DNA from: Streptomyces sp. NBC_00078
GTDB lineage: Bacteria > Actinomycetota > Actinomycetes > Streptomycetales > Streptomycetaceae
DNA length: 64,000 nt
Assembly: GCF_026343335.1 (NCBI RefSeq)
Contig: NZ_JAPELX010000001.1
Span: 5,952,001-6,016,000, forward strand
Direction: 5' to 3'
The stretch's first letter is position 1; every line of letters begins with the position of its first letter. The notes below the pieces were generated by a model. It searched no databases and was not told the origin of the DNA. It saw only the letters and a list, made by a program, of their open reading frames with translations. The position numbers were made by a program, and so were the translations under genes. Positions 43,272 through 51,914 of this stretch are shown here, one piece after another.

Positions 43272-43521
43272 ACGCACTATCCGTCGAATGATCGCTGAGA
43301 CCCGCTCCCACACCTTCGCGCTTCTGCCCCTGGTGGGCCGAAGCCCTCGCCGGAGGCGGCACCTCGCGGGACGGCGCCTTGTCGGGGCGCCGACGCTGCC
43401 GAGGGAGCGTACCTGCGGCGCACACAAGGCCGCCGTGGTGGCCACGACGAGCAGAGCCGTGCGGCGGCGCGGGCCATTTCACGCCCCCTTCATGGCGAGC
43501 CGACCGGCGTCAGGCATCAGT

Positions 43522-43713
43522 CCGCGCCCGCGCCCAGTGGTAGGCCACCTGCCCCCGGCCGCCCCCGTCCAGCACCTCCAGGTCCTGGTTGCGGCAGGCG
43601 TCCGCGACCCCCGCCCGCCCCGCCTCCCCGCTGGCCGGCACCTGACAGCGGGCATGGAAATGGCGCCCGGAAGGAATGGTGTAGGGGTGCGTCGGGTGCT
43701 CGTAGCCTGCGAT
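43522..43713 (-). pseudogene. Oligopeptide ATPase C-terminal fragment (internally deleted)
   Basis: Minus-strand reading YEHPTHPYT jumps straight to IPSGRHFHARCQVPASGEAG, then RAGVADACRNQDLEVLDGGG. This is the C-terminal extension of a DppF-type ATPase with the middle removed. It is most similar to the intact gene at 44711. There is no ABC domain. It meets a plus-strand ATPase fragment head to head near 43711. Confidence 0.65.
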
Positions 43714-43965
43714 CCGCGGCTGGTCATCGCCGACGAGCCGACCACGGCCCTGGTGCCGCTTCCGCACCCACTGCTGGAAGGCCCAGGACAAGTATGCCGA
43801 GGAGTCCCGCTGCTTGCGATTCCGGAGCGCTTCAGGGGCTCGGACTCTCCGGCTGCGCACGAGTCGGCCTGTCACTTCGCGGAGGAGAGGACGTCGTGGG
43901 CGCGGCTTGATCCCGTACAGGTACGTCCCTTGGTTCCCGGCGCCGAATCACAGGCACCGGGAACC
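43711..43965 (+). pseudogene. Plus-strand oligopeptide ATPase fragments with retained terminator
   Basis: CDPRLVIADEPTTAL (43711-43757, a Walker B piece of a DppD-type gene) is joined to CRFRTHCWKAQDKYAEESRC and then frameshifted sequence ending at TGA 43908-43910. The second piece copies the 3' end of the cluster 1 ATPase at 34904-36052. A hairpin GGTTCCCGGCGCC / GGCACCGGGAACC (43932-43965) mirrors that operon's terminator. It is a two-gene scar, not expressed. Confidence 0.65.
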
Positions 43966-44010
43966 GGTCTTTCCGGCGGTCCACAGGGATCCTGCGCCCT
44001 GGCAGAATCG

Positions 44011-44394
44011 TTAGCGGTTCAGGTCGACGACACGGACGAACCGCTTCTCGTACAGTTCCGGCCGGACTGTCGCAATGAATGGGGCCTCGTACTCCTCGCC
44101 CACCCGATGGGCCGCTTCGATCGCCGCCGCCGTACCGAACGGCACGCCGTCGGCTCGGAGTTGGCAGCAAGAGAGGGCAGCCGGGTAATCGAGGTCGACG
44201 GTCGCGATACCGAGCTGCCCGACATGCATCGCAATACCCGCCCTCTCGCGCTCGGCCTCGATGACCGAGAGCACCGGCGTGTGGAGGAACACACCCGGTT
44301 CGAGCTGGGCCGCGTGGACGAGGCCGGAGACCTGACGGTGCCCCCCCAGGGCGAGCAGTGTGTCGGAGTCGAGGATGTAGTGCTCCCGGATCAC
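44011..44394 (-). CDS. PIN-like toxin of a third toxin-antitoxin pair
   Basis: A 127-residue protein. HYILDSDTLLAL (Asp9, Asp11) and SVIEAERE (Glu46, Glu48) fit a PIN core; the third position is Glu in TAAAIEAAHRV and the fourth is not acidic (IATVRPELYE). It ends KRFVRVVDLNR like the toxin at 42585. The start overlaps the antitoxin stop by four bases. Likely a growth-inhibiting RNase or a weakly active derivative. Confidence 0.72.
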   Translation of the reverse strand: MIREHYILDSDTLLALGGHRQVSGLVHAAQLEPGVFLHTPVLSVIEAERERAGIAMHVGQLGIATVDLDYPAALSCCQLRADGVPFGTAAAIEAAHRVGEEYEAPFIATVRPELYEKRFVRVVDLNR

Positions 44395-44660
44395 GCGGCA
44401 CTCTGATCGGCCGCGTGGTGTGCCACAACCTGGCTGCGCACCGCGCGCAGAACCTCGGCGCTGCTCTCGTCCGTGACGGTCACACCGAAGTGCTCGGCGA
44501 GGTAGACGGCGGTGTGATCAGCGCGCTCCTTCAGCTCGGCGGGGGTGAGCGTGCTCTCGGCGAACTCCTCGATGAGGGCGCGCATGGTCGTACGATGGGC
44601 CTCCGCGAGGACGGCGAGGCGGTCGCGGGTCTTGGAGTCGACCTTGATCGTGGTGTCCAT
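44391..44660 (-). CDS. Ribbon-helix-helix antitoxin of the third pair
   Basis: An 89-residue protein from ATG 44660. MDTTIKVDSKTRDRLAVLAE, then HRTTMRALIEEFAESTL, is a ribbon-helix-helix unit, followed by a helical toxin-binding part (ELKERADHTAVYLAEHFGVT). A dyad with a TATACC box lies directly upstream (44672-44692). Translationally coupled to the toxin. It is about 50 bases from the ATPase gene at 44711, which runs in the same direction. Confidence 0.78.
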   Translation of the reverse strand: MDTTIKVDSKTRDRLAVLAEAHRTTMRALIEEFAESTLTPAELKERADHTAVYLAEHFGVTVTDESSAEVLRAVRSQVVAHHAADQSAA

Positions 44661-44671
44661 TCGGCGAGTAT

Positions 44672-44692
44672 ACCGAGGGGAATACCCCCGGT
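44672..44692 (-). promoter_or_regulatory. Dyad overlapping a TATACC box, probable operator of the third TA pair
   Basis: ACCGAGGGG / CCCCCGGT around AATA, with one bulged A, 12 bases upstream of the antitoxin start. GTATACC at 44668-44674 could be part of the promoter, so a bound antitoxin would block initiation. Confidence 0.5.
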
Positions 44693-44710
44693 GAGGGTGC
44701 AACTGAAACG

Positions 44711-45733
44711 TCATGCCGTGAGATTCGCGCCGGTCCGCCCAACGACCTGGGTCCGGGCCCAGTGGCAGGCGACCTGCGCCTCGTCTCCGCCGTGCAGCAC
44801 CTCCAGGTCCTGGCTCCGGCACTTGTCCGCAACCCCCACCCGCTCCGCCTCCCCACTCGCCAGCACCTGGCAGCGGGTGTGGAAGCGGCAGCCCGAGGGA
44901 ATGCGGGACGGGTCCGGGGGCTCGCCCGTCAGGACCACCGGGGCGCCCGGGGCCTCCGGGAGGACCGACAACAGGGCCTGGGTGTAGGGGTGTCGGGGCG
45001 ACGTCAGCACCTGCTCCACGTCGCCCGTCTCGACGATCCGGCCCAGGTACATCACCGCGACCCGGTCGGCGATGTTCCAGGCCAGGCCCAGGTCGTGGGT
45101 GACCACCAGCGCGGACAGGCCCAGTTCGGTGCGCAGGCGCAGCAGCAGGGCCAGGATCTCGCCGCGTACGGAGGCGTCCAGCGAGGCCACCGGCTCGTCG
45201 GCGACGATGAGTTCGGGTTCGAGGACCAGTGCGCCCGCGATGACGACGCGCTGGCGCTGGCCGCCGGACAGCTCGTGCGGGTAGCGCAGGAAGAAGCGCT
45301 CCGGGGGGCGCAGGCCCGCACGGGACAGCGCCTCGGCGACCGCCGCCCGCTCGTCCCCCGCGTGCCCGTGGATCCGCAGCCCCTCGGCCACCGCTTCGTA
45401 CACGGTGTGCCGCGGATTCAGCGACCCGCTCGGATCCTGCAGCACCAGCTGGACCCGCCTGCGGTACGCCTTCAGGGCCCGGGAGGAGTAGTGCAGTGGC
45501 TTTCCGGCGAAGCCGACCCGTCCCTCGGTCGGCTCCACCAGGCCGAGCAGCGCCCGCGCCAGCGTCGTCTTGCCGCAGCCCGACTCGCCGACGAGCGCCA
45601 CGATCTCGCCGGCCCGGATGTCCAGCTCGACGCCGTCCACGGCCCGTACCGGCGCGGCGCCGTGCCGTCCGGGGAAGGTCACATGCAGTCCCTGGGCGCT
45701 GAGCAGCGGCGCTTGCGGGGGTGCTGTCGTCAT
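44711..45733 (-). CDS. Peptide ABC transporter ATPase, DppF type (cluster 3)
   Basis: 340 residues from ATG 45733, overlapping the previous gene by four bases. Walker A is GESGCGKT, the signature is LSGGQRQRV, Walker B is LIVADEPVASLD and the switch His is in THDLGLA. The C-terminal extension has HPYTQALLSVLPEAPGAPVV, and its Cys pattern carries an insert between CRFHTRCQ and DKCRSQDLEVL. The same tail occurs as broken copies at 40540 and 43522. Last gene of the cluster 3 operon. Confidence 0.92.
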   Translation of the reverse strand: MTTAPPQAPLLSAQGLHVTFPGRHGAAPVRAVDGVELDIRAGEIVALVGESGCGKTTLARALLGLVEPTEGRVGFAGKPLHYSSRALKAYRRRVQLVLQDPSGSLNPRHTVYEAVAEGLRIHGHAGDERAAVAEALSRAGLRPPERFFLRYPHELSGGQRQRVVIAGALVLEPELIVADEPVASLDASVRGEILALLLRLRTELGLSALVVTHDLGLAWNIADRVAVMYLGRIVETGDVEQVLTSPRHPYTQALLSVLPEAPGAPVVLTGEPPDPSRIPSGCRFHTRCQVLASGEAERVGVADKCRSQDLEVLHGGDEAQVACHWARTQVVGRTGANLTA

Positions 45734-46728
45734 GTCGCGCTCCTCGCGTCCTCGGCCGCCACGGCCGGTCCGGGGACCGTGGGACCCACGTGCACGCAGG
45801 CCGCCTGCCGTCCGGGGCCGGCGTCCCGCAGTGCCTGGTCCTGGGTGGCGCACACGGCCAGCGCCTGCGGACAGCGCGGATGGAAGGCGCAGCCGGACGG
45901 CACTGCGGACGGGTCGGGCGGATCGCCGGCCAGGCCGCGCGGGGCGAACCGGGAGGCCGGGTCGCCGATTCTCGGGAACGCCGCCGACAGGGCGCCCGCG
46001 TAGGGGTGCCGGGCGTCCTCGTAGACCTGCCGGGCGGGGCCCTCCTCGACGACTCGGCCCGCGTACATCACCGCGAGACGGTCGCAGGTGTCGGCGAGGA
46101 CCGCGAGGTCGTGGCTGATCATGATCAGACCTACGTCCTGCTCTGCGACGAGCTGTTCGATCAGCCGCAGGATCTGCGCCTGGATCATCACGTCCAGCGC
46201 CGTCGTCGGCTCGTCGGCGATGATCAGCCGCGGGTCGCAGGCGAGCGCCATGGCGATCATGACGCGCTGGCGCTGGCCACCGGAGAGTTCGTGCGGATAC
46301 GCGGAGGCCCGGGACACCGGCAGGCCCACCTGTTCCAGCAGCTCGCCGGTCCTCGTCCGCGCCGCTGCCGCCGTCGCCCGGCGGTGCAACAGGATCGGCT
46401 CGGCGATCTGGTCGCCGATCCGGTGCACCGGGTTGAGCGAGTGCATCGCCCCCTGGAAGACGATCGAGGCGCCCGCCCAGCGCACCGCCCGCACCTGCCC
46501 CCAGCGCATCGTCAGGACGTCCTCGCCGTCCAGCAGGATCTCCCCGGACACCCGGGCCCGGGCCGGCAGCAGCCTGAGCAGCGAGAGAGCCAGCGTGGAC
46601 TTGCCGCAGCCCGACTCGCCCGCGACACCGAGCTTGCGGCCGGCGTCGAGGGACAGGTCCACGCCCCGTACGGCCGCCACCCCGCCCGGGTAGGTCACCT
46701 CCAGGTTCCGGACCTCCAGCAGCGTCAA
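45730..46728 (-). CDS. Peptide ABC transporter ATPase, DppD type (cluster 3)
   Basis: A TTG start at 46728 forms a TTGA overlap with the permease stop and gives 332 residues. Walker A is GESGCGKS, the signature is LSGGQRQRV, Walker B is LIIADEPTTALD and the switch His is in SHDLAVL. The Cys pattern is CAFHPRCPQALAVC and a later ACVHV. Longer frames to 46893 run into the permease gene and are not used. It pairs with the DppF-type ATPase that follows. Confidence 0.9.
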   Translation of the reverse strand: MTLLEVRNLEVTYPGGVAAVRGVDLSLDAGRKLGVAGESGCGKSTLALSLLRLLPARARVSGEILLDGEDVLTMRWGQVRAVRWAGASIVFQGAMHSLNPVHRIGDQIAEPILLHRRATAAAARTRTGELLEQVGLPVSRASAYPHELSGGQRQRVMIAMALACDPRLIIADEPTTALDVMIQAQILRLIEQLVAEQDVGLIMISHDLAVLADTCDRLAVMYAGRVVEEGPARQVYEDARHPYAGALSAAFPRIGDPASRFAPRGLAGDPPDPSAVPSGCAFHPRCPQALAVCATQDQALRDAGPGRQAACVHVGPTVPGPAVAAEDARSAT

Positions 46729-47657
46729 CGGGCCACCCCCAGCCTGGGGTTGAGAACGGACTCCACCGCGCGCCCGCACAGGGTGAACGCCAGCGCGACC
46801 ACCGCGATCGCGATGCCCGGCGGCACCAGATACCACCAGTCGCCCGAACTGACCGCGCCCGCCTCTCGCGCGTCCTGCAGCAGGCCGCCCCACGAGATGA
46901 CCGTCGGATCACCGAGGCCCAGGAATGCCAGCGTCGCCTCGGCGAGGACGGAGGAGGAGATCATCAGGGTCGTCTGGGCGAGGACCAGCGGCATCACATT
47001 GGGCAGTACGTGCCGGGTCATGACGTGCCAGTGGCCGCCGCCGAGCGCTCTGGCCCGCTCGATGTACGGCCGGGACTCCACCGCGAGCGTCTGCGCGCGC
47101 ACCAGCCGGGCCGTCGTCGGCCAGGAGGTGACGCCGATCGCGAGGATCACCGTGCCGAGGGAGCGGGACATCACGGTGGCCAGCGCGATGGCGAGCACCA
47201 GCGCCGGCATCACCAGGAACCAGTCCGTGACCCGCATCAGCACGGTCGCGTACGCCCCCCGGAAGTGCCCGGCCGTGATCCCGACGAGCGTGCCGATCAC
47301 CACCGACAGCACGGCCGCGAGCAGCCCGACCAGCAGCGAGACCCGAGAGCCCCACACCACCAGGCCCAGCAGATTCCGCCCGAACCGGTCGGTGCCCAGC
47401 GGGAATTCACCGCTGGGTGATTCCAGCGGGCTGCCCGGCGCATCGGTCACCCCGGCCACGTCCGAGCCGACCGTCAACGGCGCCGTCAGCGCGACCAGCG
47501 CGAACAGGGCGAGCGCGGCCAGCCCGACCAGCCCGACACGATGGGTGCGGTACTCCCGCCAGAACCGCAGGGCGGAGCGGCGGCGGCGCTGCCAGGCCAG
47601 CGCCCGCGGCCCGGCGGGCCGGGTGCCGGGTACCGGGGGAGGGGCTTCGGTCGTCAT
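46725..47657 (-). CDS. Peptide ABC permease, DppC type (cluster 3)
   Basis: 310 residues from ATG 47657. A Pro-rich cytoplasmic head is followed by a membrane segment (VGLVGLAALALFALVALTAP), then GTDRFGRNLLGLVVWGSRVS typical of DppC. The coupling loop is ARALGGGHWHVMTRHVLPN, and it ends AVESVLNPRLGVAR. It overlaps the upstream permease by four bases and the ATPase downstream by four. Confidence 0.92.
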   Translation of the reverse strand: MTTEAPPPVPGTRPAGPRALAWQRRRRSALRFWREYRTHRVGLVGLAALALFALVALTAPLTVGSDVAGVTDAPGSPLESPSGEFPLGTDRFGRNLLGLVVWGSRVSLLVGLLAAVLSVVIGTLVGITAGHFRGAYATVLMRVTDWFLVMPALVLAIALATVMSRSLGTVILAIGVTSWPTTARLVRAQTLAVESRPYIERARALGGGHWHVMTRHVLPNVMPLVLAQTTLMISSSVLAEATLAFLGLGDPTVISWGGLLQDAREAGAVSSGDWWYLVPPGIAIAVVALAFTLCGRAVESVLNPRLGVAR

Positions 47658-48730
47658 CGGCCCACCCTCGGGTCGAGCAGCGGATAGAGCAGGTCGGCCA
47701 GTGTGTTCATGACGATCACCGTCGAGGCGAAGAAGAGGAACAGCCCCTGCACCAGGGGCAGGTCGGGCACGCTCAGCGCCTGGTAGAACAGTCCGCCGAG
47801 GCCCGGCCAGGAGAAGACGGTCTCGACCAGGATGACGCCGGCGACGGTCCGGCCGAGGTTGACGAAGACCAGGGTGACCGTGGGCAGCAGCGCGTTCGGT
47901 ACGGCGTGCCGGCGCCGGACCAGGTCGTCCCTGAGCCCCTTGGCACGGGCCGTCGTCAGATAGTCGCTGCCCATCTCGTCGAGCAGCGCCGAGCGGGTGA
48001 CCAGCAGCGTCTGCCCGTACTCGACCGCGACCAGTGTGATCACCGGCAGTACGAGGTGGTGGGCGACGTCGAGGACGTAGGCGAAGCCCTCCTTGCCGCC
48101 CGACTCCATGCCGCCGGTCGGGAACAGCCCGGGGACGGGGCCGAGGCCCACCCCGAACACGATGATGACCAGCAGGCCCAGCCAGAACGACGGGACGGAG
48201 TACAGGGTCAGCGCCAGGCCGGTGTTGAGCCGGTCGCCGAGCCGGCCGTGCCGCCATGCCGAGCGGGTGCCGAGGAACATGCCGAGCGCGGTGTAGAGCA
48301 CGAAGGCGGTGCCGGTCAGCAGCAGCGTGTTCGGCAACGCCTCGGTGATCTTGTCGATGACCGGGGTGCGGAACTGGTACGACGTGCCCAGGTCGCCGGT
48401 GAGCGCCTTGCCGCAGTAGTCCGTGAACTGCTGCCACAACGGCAGGTCGAGCCCGAACTCGCGCCGGTACTCGGCCAGTTGCCGCGCCGAGACCGGACGG
48501 CCGCCGGTCATGGTCTTGACCGGGTCCCCGGGGATCAGCCGGAACAGGAAGAACCCGGTGACCAGGACGGCGAGCAGCGAGACGGCCGCACCGCCCGCCT
48601 TGCCCGCCCCGTAGCGCAGATACGCGGTGGTGGTGCGCGACCGCGGTCCGCGGACCGCGCGAGGGGCGGGAACCGGTACGGCGGCCTTGCCGACCGGTGC
48701 GGACGCCGCGTCAGGGGCTGTGGGCTGCAT
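47654..48730 (-). CDS. Peptide ABC permease, DppB type (cluster 3)
   Basis: 358 residues; a ~40-residue Pro/Ala/Arg head precedes about six membrane helices. DppB features are RLIPGDPVKTMTGGRPVSAR after the first helix, FGLDLPLWQQF, and the coupling loop RAKGLRDDLVRRRHAVPNAL. It ends DLLYPLLDPRVGR. The start is three bases after the binding-protein stop. Confidence 0.92.
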   Translation of the reverse strand: MQPTAPDAASAPVGKAAVPVPAPRAVRGPRSRTTTAYLRYGAGKAGGAAVSLLAVLVTGFFLFRLIPGDPVKTMTGGRPVSARQLAEYRREFGLDLPLWQQFTDYCGKALTGDLGTSYQFRTPVIDKITEALPNTLLLTGTAFVLYTALGMFLGTRSAWRHGRLGDRLNTGLALTLYSVPSFWLGLLVIIVFGVGLGPVPGLFPTGGMESGGKEGFAYVLDVAHHLVLPVITLVAVEYGQTLLVTRSALLDEMGSDYLTTARAKGLRDDLVRRRHAVPNALLPTVTLVFVNLGRTVAGVILVETVFSWPGLGGLFYQALSVPDLPLVQGLFLFFASTVIVMNTLADLLYPLLDPRVGR

Positions 48731-48733
48731 CGG

Positions 48734-50605
48734 CTACTCGCGGTCGTCGGCGGTGGCGCCGCGGCGCCTGGCGAAGAGGAATACGGCGCCGGCGAGGACC
48801 ACGACACCCGCGGCGATCCCCACGACGACCCCGGTCGAGCTGCCGCCGGAGGAGCTGCCGGAGCCGGCCGGGACCGCCGACCACCAGCTCCAGTAACCGT
48901 CCTGGCCGTAGATGTTGCCCGCGGCCCTGGGCATGGTCTCGATCGACTTGATCTGGTCGGTGCGGTACGCCTCGACGGCGTTCGGATACGCCATGACGTT
49001 CATGTACCCCAGGTCGTACAGCCGCGACTCCATCTGCTGGACGATGCCGGCCCGTTTGGCCGAGTCGTACTCGGCGAGCTGCCTCGCGTACAGCTCGTCG
49101 TACGTCTTGTCGCAGATGAAGTTGTCGGTCTGGCCGGTGTCCTTCGGGGTCGCGGGCAGGGCGGCGCAGGTGTGGATGGACAGCACGAAGTCCGGGTCGG
49201 GGTTGACGGACCAGCCGTCGAAGGCGAGGTCGTACTTGCCGGCGAGCCAGGGGTCGGTGACGTTGTCCAGGCAGTCGAGCGACATGCCGATGCCGAGCTT
49301 GGCCCACCACTCCTTGAGGTACTGGCCCACCGCCTTGTCATTGGGGTCCGTGGCGTGGCACAGGACGCGGTAGTCCAGCGGTTTGCCGTCCTCGCCGACC
49401 CGCTTGCCGTCGGCGTTCTTCCGGTAGCCGGCCTGGTCGAGGAGCCGGCCGGCCTTCGTGGGGTCGTAGGAGAGCGTCCGGCTCGCCGACGGCTTCCAGA
49501 AGTACGTGGAGAAGCGCGGCGGGATGTAGCCCTGGCCCTCGACCGCGTGGCCCTGGAACACCTTGTCGATGATGGTCCTGCGGTCGACGGCCATGAACAG
49601 GGCGTTGCGCACGCGCTGGTCCAGCAGGGACGGGTCGCCGTCACCGAACCTCTTGCCGTTCTTCGCCCGGGCGCCCGGGTTGGTGGCGAGGGCGTAGAAG
49701 CGACGGCCGGGAGCGTCGTTGACCTTGATGTCCTTCTGGCCCTTGAGGGAGGCGGCCTGAGCCGGTGTCAGGGCCGGCTGGCCCGCCACGAAGGAGACCT
49801 CGCCCTTGCGCAGCGCGGCCACGGCCGCGTCCTGGTCCTTGTAGTACTTGAAGACCAGCTCGTCGAACTTGGGCGCCCCGCGCCAGAAACCCTTGTTGGC
49901 CTTCAGGCGGACATAGCTGTCGGCCTTGTAGTCGGTGAGGACGAACGGCCCGTCGCCGACGATGGGGAAGGTCTTGTCGTTGTTGAACTTCGACAGGTCC
50001 GAGACGTTCTTCCACACGTGCTCGGGCACGATCGGCACGTCCAGGGCGGTCATCGTCGCCTGCGGCTTCTTCAGCTCGACGACCAGTTTGGTGGGGCTGG
50101 GGGCCGTCACCTTGCGGAAGTTGCCGACGAAGCTGCCGTTCGCGGTGGCGGCAGCCTGGTCGGTCATCATCTTGTTGAAGGTCCAGGCCGCGTCCTGGGC
50201 GGTCACCTTCTGCCCGTCCGACCACTTGGCGTCGGAGCGGATGGTGTACGTCCAGGTGAGCTTGTCGGCGGACGGCGCCCACTTGGTGGCGAGGCCGGGG
50301 ACCGGATGGGCGTCACCGGGGTCGTAGTCCGTGAGGTACTCGTACGTCAGCCGCAGGATGCTCGTGCTGACCAGACGCACCGCCAGGAACGGGCTCAGCG
50401 AGTCGACGCTCTGCGCGACCGCCACGGTGAGGACCTTCTTGCCGCCGGCGGCCTCCGCCCGCTGGGGCGCCGGGTTGAGCGGAGTCGCGAGGCCCGACGA
50501 GAACGTCAGAGCGATGGCGCCGGCGGTCGCGACGAGCCGGAGCGTACGGGGTCGAGGGATTCTCGGATGTGAACGCCTGGTGCCGTACTGGTCTTGTGTG
50601 CTCAT
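48734..50605 (-). CDS. Peptide-binding protein with C-terminal membrane anchor (cluster 3)
   Basis: A 623-residue SBP_bac_5 protein. The signal peptide (about residues 20-52) lacks a lipobox Cys. Instead a Ser/Gly linker (SGSSSGGSSTG) leads to a C-terminal helix (VVVGIAAGVVVLAGAVFLFA) and a basic tail RRRGATADDRE, so the protein is anchored at its end. The binding fold shows LTVAVAQSVDSLSPFLAVRL, WTYTIRSDAKWSDGQKVTAQ and VRNALFMAVDRRTIIDKVFQ. First gene of the minus-strand operon; a DasR-like site lies 183 bases upstream. Confidence 0.9.
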   Translation of the reverse strand: MSTQDQYGTRRSHPRIPRPRTLRLVATAGAIALTFSSGLATPLNPAPQRAEAAGGKKVLTVAVAQSVDSLSPFLAVRLVSTSILRLTYEYLTDYDPGDAHPVPGLATKWAPSADKLTWTYTIRSDAKWSDGQKVTAQDAAWTFNKMMTDQAAATANGSFVGNFRKVTAPSPTKLVVELKKPQATMTALDVPIVPEHVWKNVSDLSKFNNDKTFPIVGDGPFVLTDYKADSYVRLKANKGFWRGAPKFDELVFKYYKDQDAAVAALRKGEVSFVAGQPALTPAQAASLKGQKDIKVNDAPGRRFYALATNPGARAKNGKRFGDGDPSLLDQRVRNALFMAVDRRTIIDKVFQGHAVEGQGYIPPRFSTYFWKPSASRTLSYDPTKAGRLLDQAGYRKNADGKRVGEDGKPLDYRVLCHATDPNDKAVGQYLKEWWAKLGIGMSLDCLDNVTDPWLAGKYDLAFDGWSVNPDPDFVLSIHTCAALPATPKDTGQTDNFICDKTYDELYARQLAEYDSAKRAGIVQQMESRLYDLGYMNVMAYPNAVEAYRTDQIKSIETMPRAAGNIYGQDGYWSWWSAVPAGSGSSSGGSSTGVVVGIAAGVVVLAGAVFLFARRRGATADDRE

Positions 50606-50787
50606 GAATCGTGACCTCGCGTCATCGCTCGCACAGGGACGGCTTGTTCGGACTTCGGAACCGGGTTTTGCCTGGTGGCGCCAGCTGGGTGATGAGTGTG
50701 TCTATCAGCGGCGGTCTCGGTGCGTCAACGGCACGGGAAGCCTGCGTGGCCTGCGGAAACGGCGAGTTGATGTTCGAGTCCGCAAAT

Positions 50788-50803
50788 ATTGGTCCAGACC
50801 GGT
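50788..50803 (-). promoter_or_regulatory. Candidate DasR-responsive (dre) site upstream of cluster 3
   Basis: ATTGGTCCAGACCGGT matches the dre palindrome built around TGGTCTAGACCA at about 13 of 16 positions. It lies in an AT-richer patch of the gap between the amidohydrolase and the binding-protein gene. DasR is the GlcNAc-responsive GntR repressor of chitin and aminosugar uptake in Streptomyces. If used, cluster 3 would respond to aminosugars. Confidence 0.45.
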
Positions 50804-50871
50804 GAAGGGGGCCTGGTGGAGCGCTGGCGACGGTCGGCGACCGGTTTTGTCACCGTGCCGCTCCCGCCGGT

Positions 50872-51914
50872 TCAGCGGACGACCCGCCCGCGCAGCACGA
50901 TGCGGCGGGGATGGCGCAGCACGGCCGGTTCGCGGCGCGGGTCGGCGTCGTAGACGGTGATGTCGGCGAGAGCGGACTCGGTGAGAGCGGTCAGGCCCAG
51001 AAAGGCACGGGCCGTCCAGCTCGCCGCACCGACGGCGGTCTCGGGGGCAGTCCCGCGGCGATCAGGTGCCCGACCTCCGCGGCGACATTGCCGAAGGGCG
51101 CGGAGTCGGTGCCGGCGAGGACGGTGACACCGGCGTCATGGGCCTCGCGGACCCGGCGGATCATGGTCGCGTGGCCCGCGTGCCACAGGCGGCCCCGCGA
51201 GGTGTCCCTGGTGCGGTGCGGGGCGCTGCGCGCGAAGGCGGTGAGGGTGGGCACGTAGGCCGTGCCGTGTCCGGCCATGAGGTCCACGCACTCCTCGGGC
51301 ATCCCCATCCCGTGCTCGACGGAGTCGACGCCCGCGCGGGCCGCGTTCAGCGCACCCCGCGCCGACTGGCAGTGCACCGCGATCCGGCCGCCCGCCGAGT
51401 GCACGGCGTCGGTCACGGCGCGCAGCACCTCGTACGGCACCGGGGCCGCCTCGAAGTCCCAGTCGCCCACGAGCTTGCACCAGCCGTCCCGGGACCCCGC
51501 CTCGGCGACGGCGGCCGCTACGAGGCCGTCGGTGACGGTGTGGAAGGGAGCGCTCCTCGACAACCCGGCCCAGGCCAGCCACCTCCCCGCGCTCACCATG
51601 CGCGGCATGTCGGGTGCCTCGCGCAGCCCGGCGGGTATCTCGCCGAGGAGCCCGGGGAAGCGCAACGCCGTCGTCCCCGCGTCCCGGTGCGCGGCGACCT
51701 GCGACGCGAACGCCTCGGCGTCGAAGGTGGGTTCCTCCTCGGACGGGGAGCCGGGATGCGTGTGCACGTCGACCAGGCCGGGCAGCAGGAAGCCCCCGTC
51801 GGCCACGGTGTCGGCCGGTCCCGAGGGCCGCTCGAAGGTGATCCGGTCCCCGAGCGTCCAGACATCGCGGACCGTGCCGTCGGGAAGCACGGCTCCGCGC
51901 AGGTGAAGGGCCAT
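50872..51914 (-). pseudogene. Amidohydrolase-family protein with a one-base frameshift near its end
   Basis: From ATG 51914 the frame encodes a metal-dependent amidohydrolase: the metal His pair is in PGLVDVHTHPG, GGRIAVHCQSARG and SVEHGMGM follow, and the catalytic Asp is in LAGTDSAPFGN. The frame as given stops at 50991 with LPPRPPSVRRAGRP. Adding one base in the run of five G (51043-51047, plus strand) restores ETAVGAASWTARAFLGLTAL, then YDADPRREPAVLRHPRRIVL and a stop at 50872, the normal family end. Either a true mutation or a sequencing error. Related to imidazolonepropionase-like enzymes; substrate unknown. Confidence 0.75.

Noticed and set aside
43288..44406. Long plus-strand open frame of 372 codons
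   Set aside because: It runs across two minus-strand remnants and antisense to the intact PIN-like toxin gene; only short parts match ATPase pieces, so it is a chance frame in GC-rich DNA.
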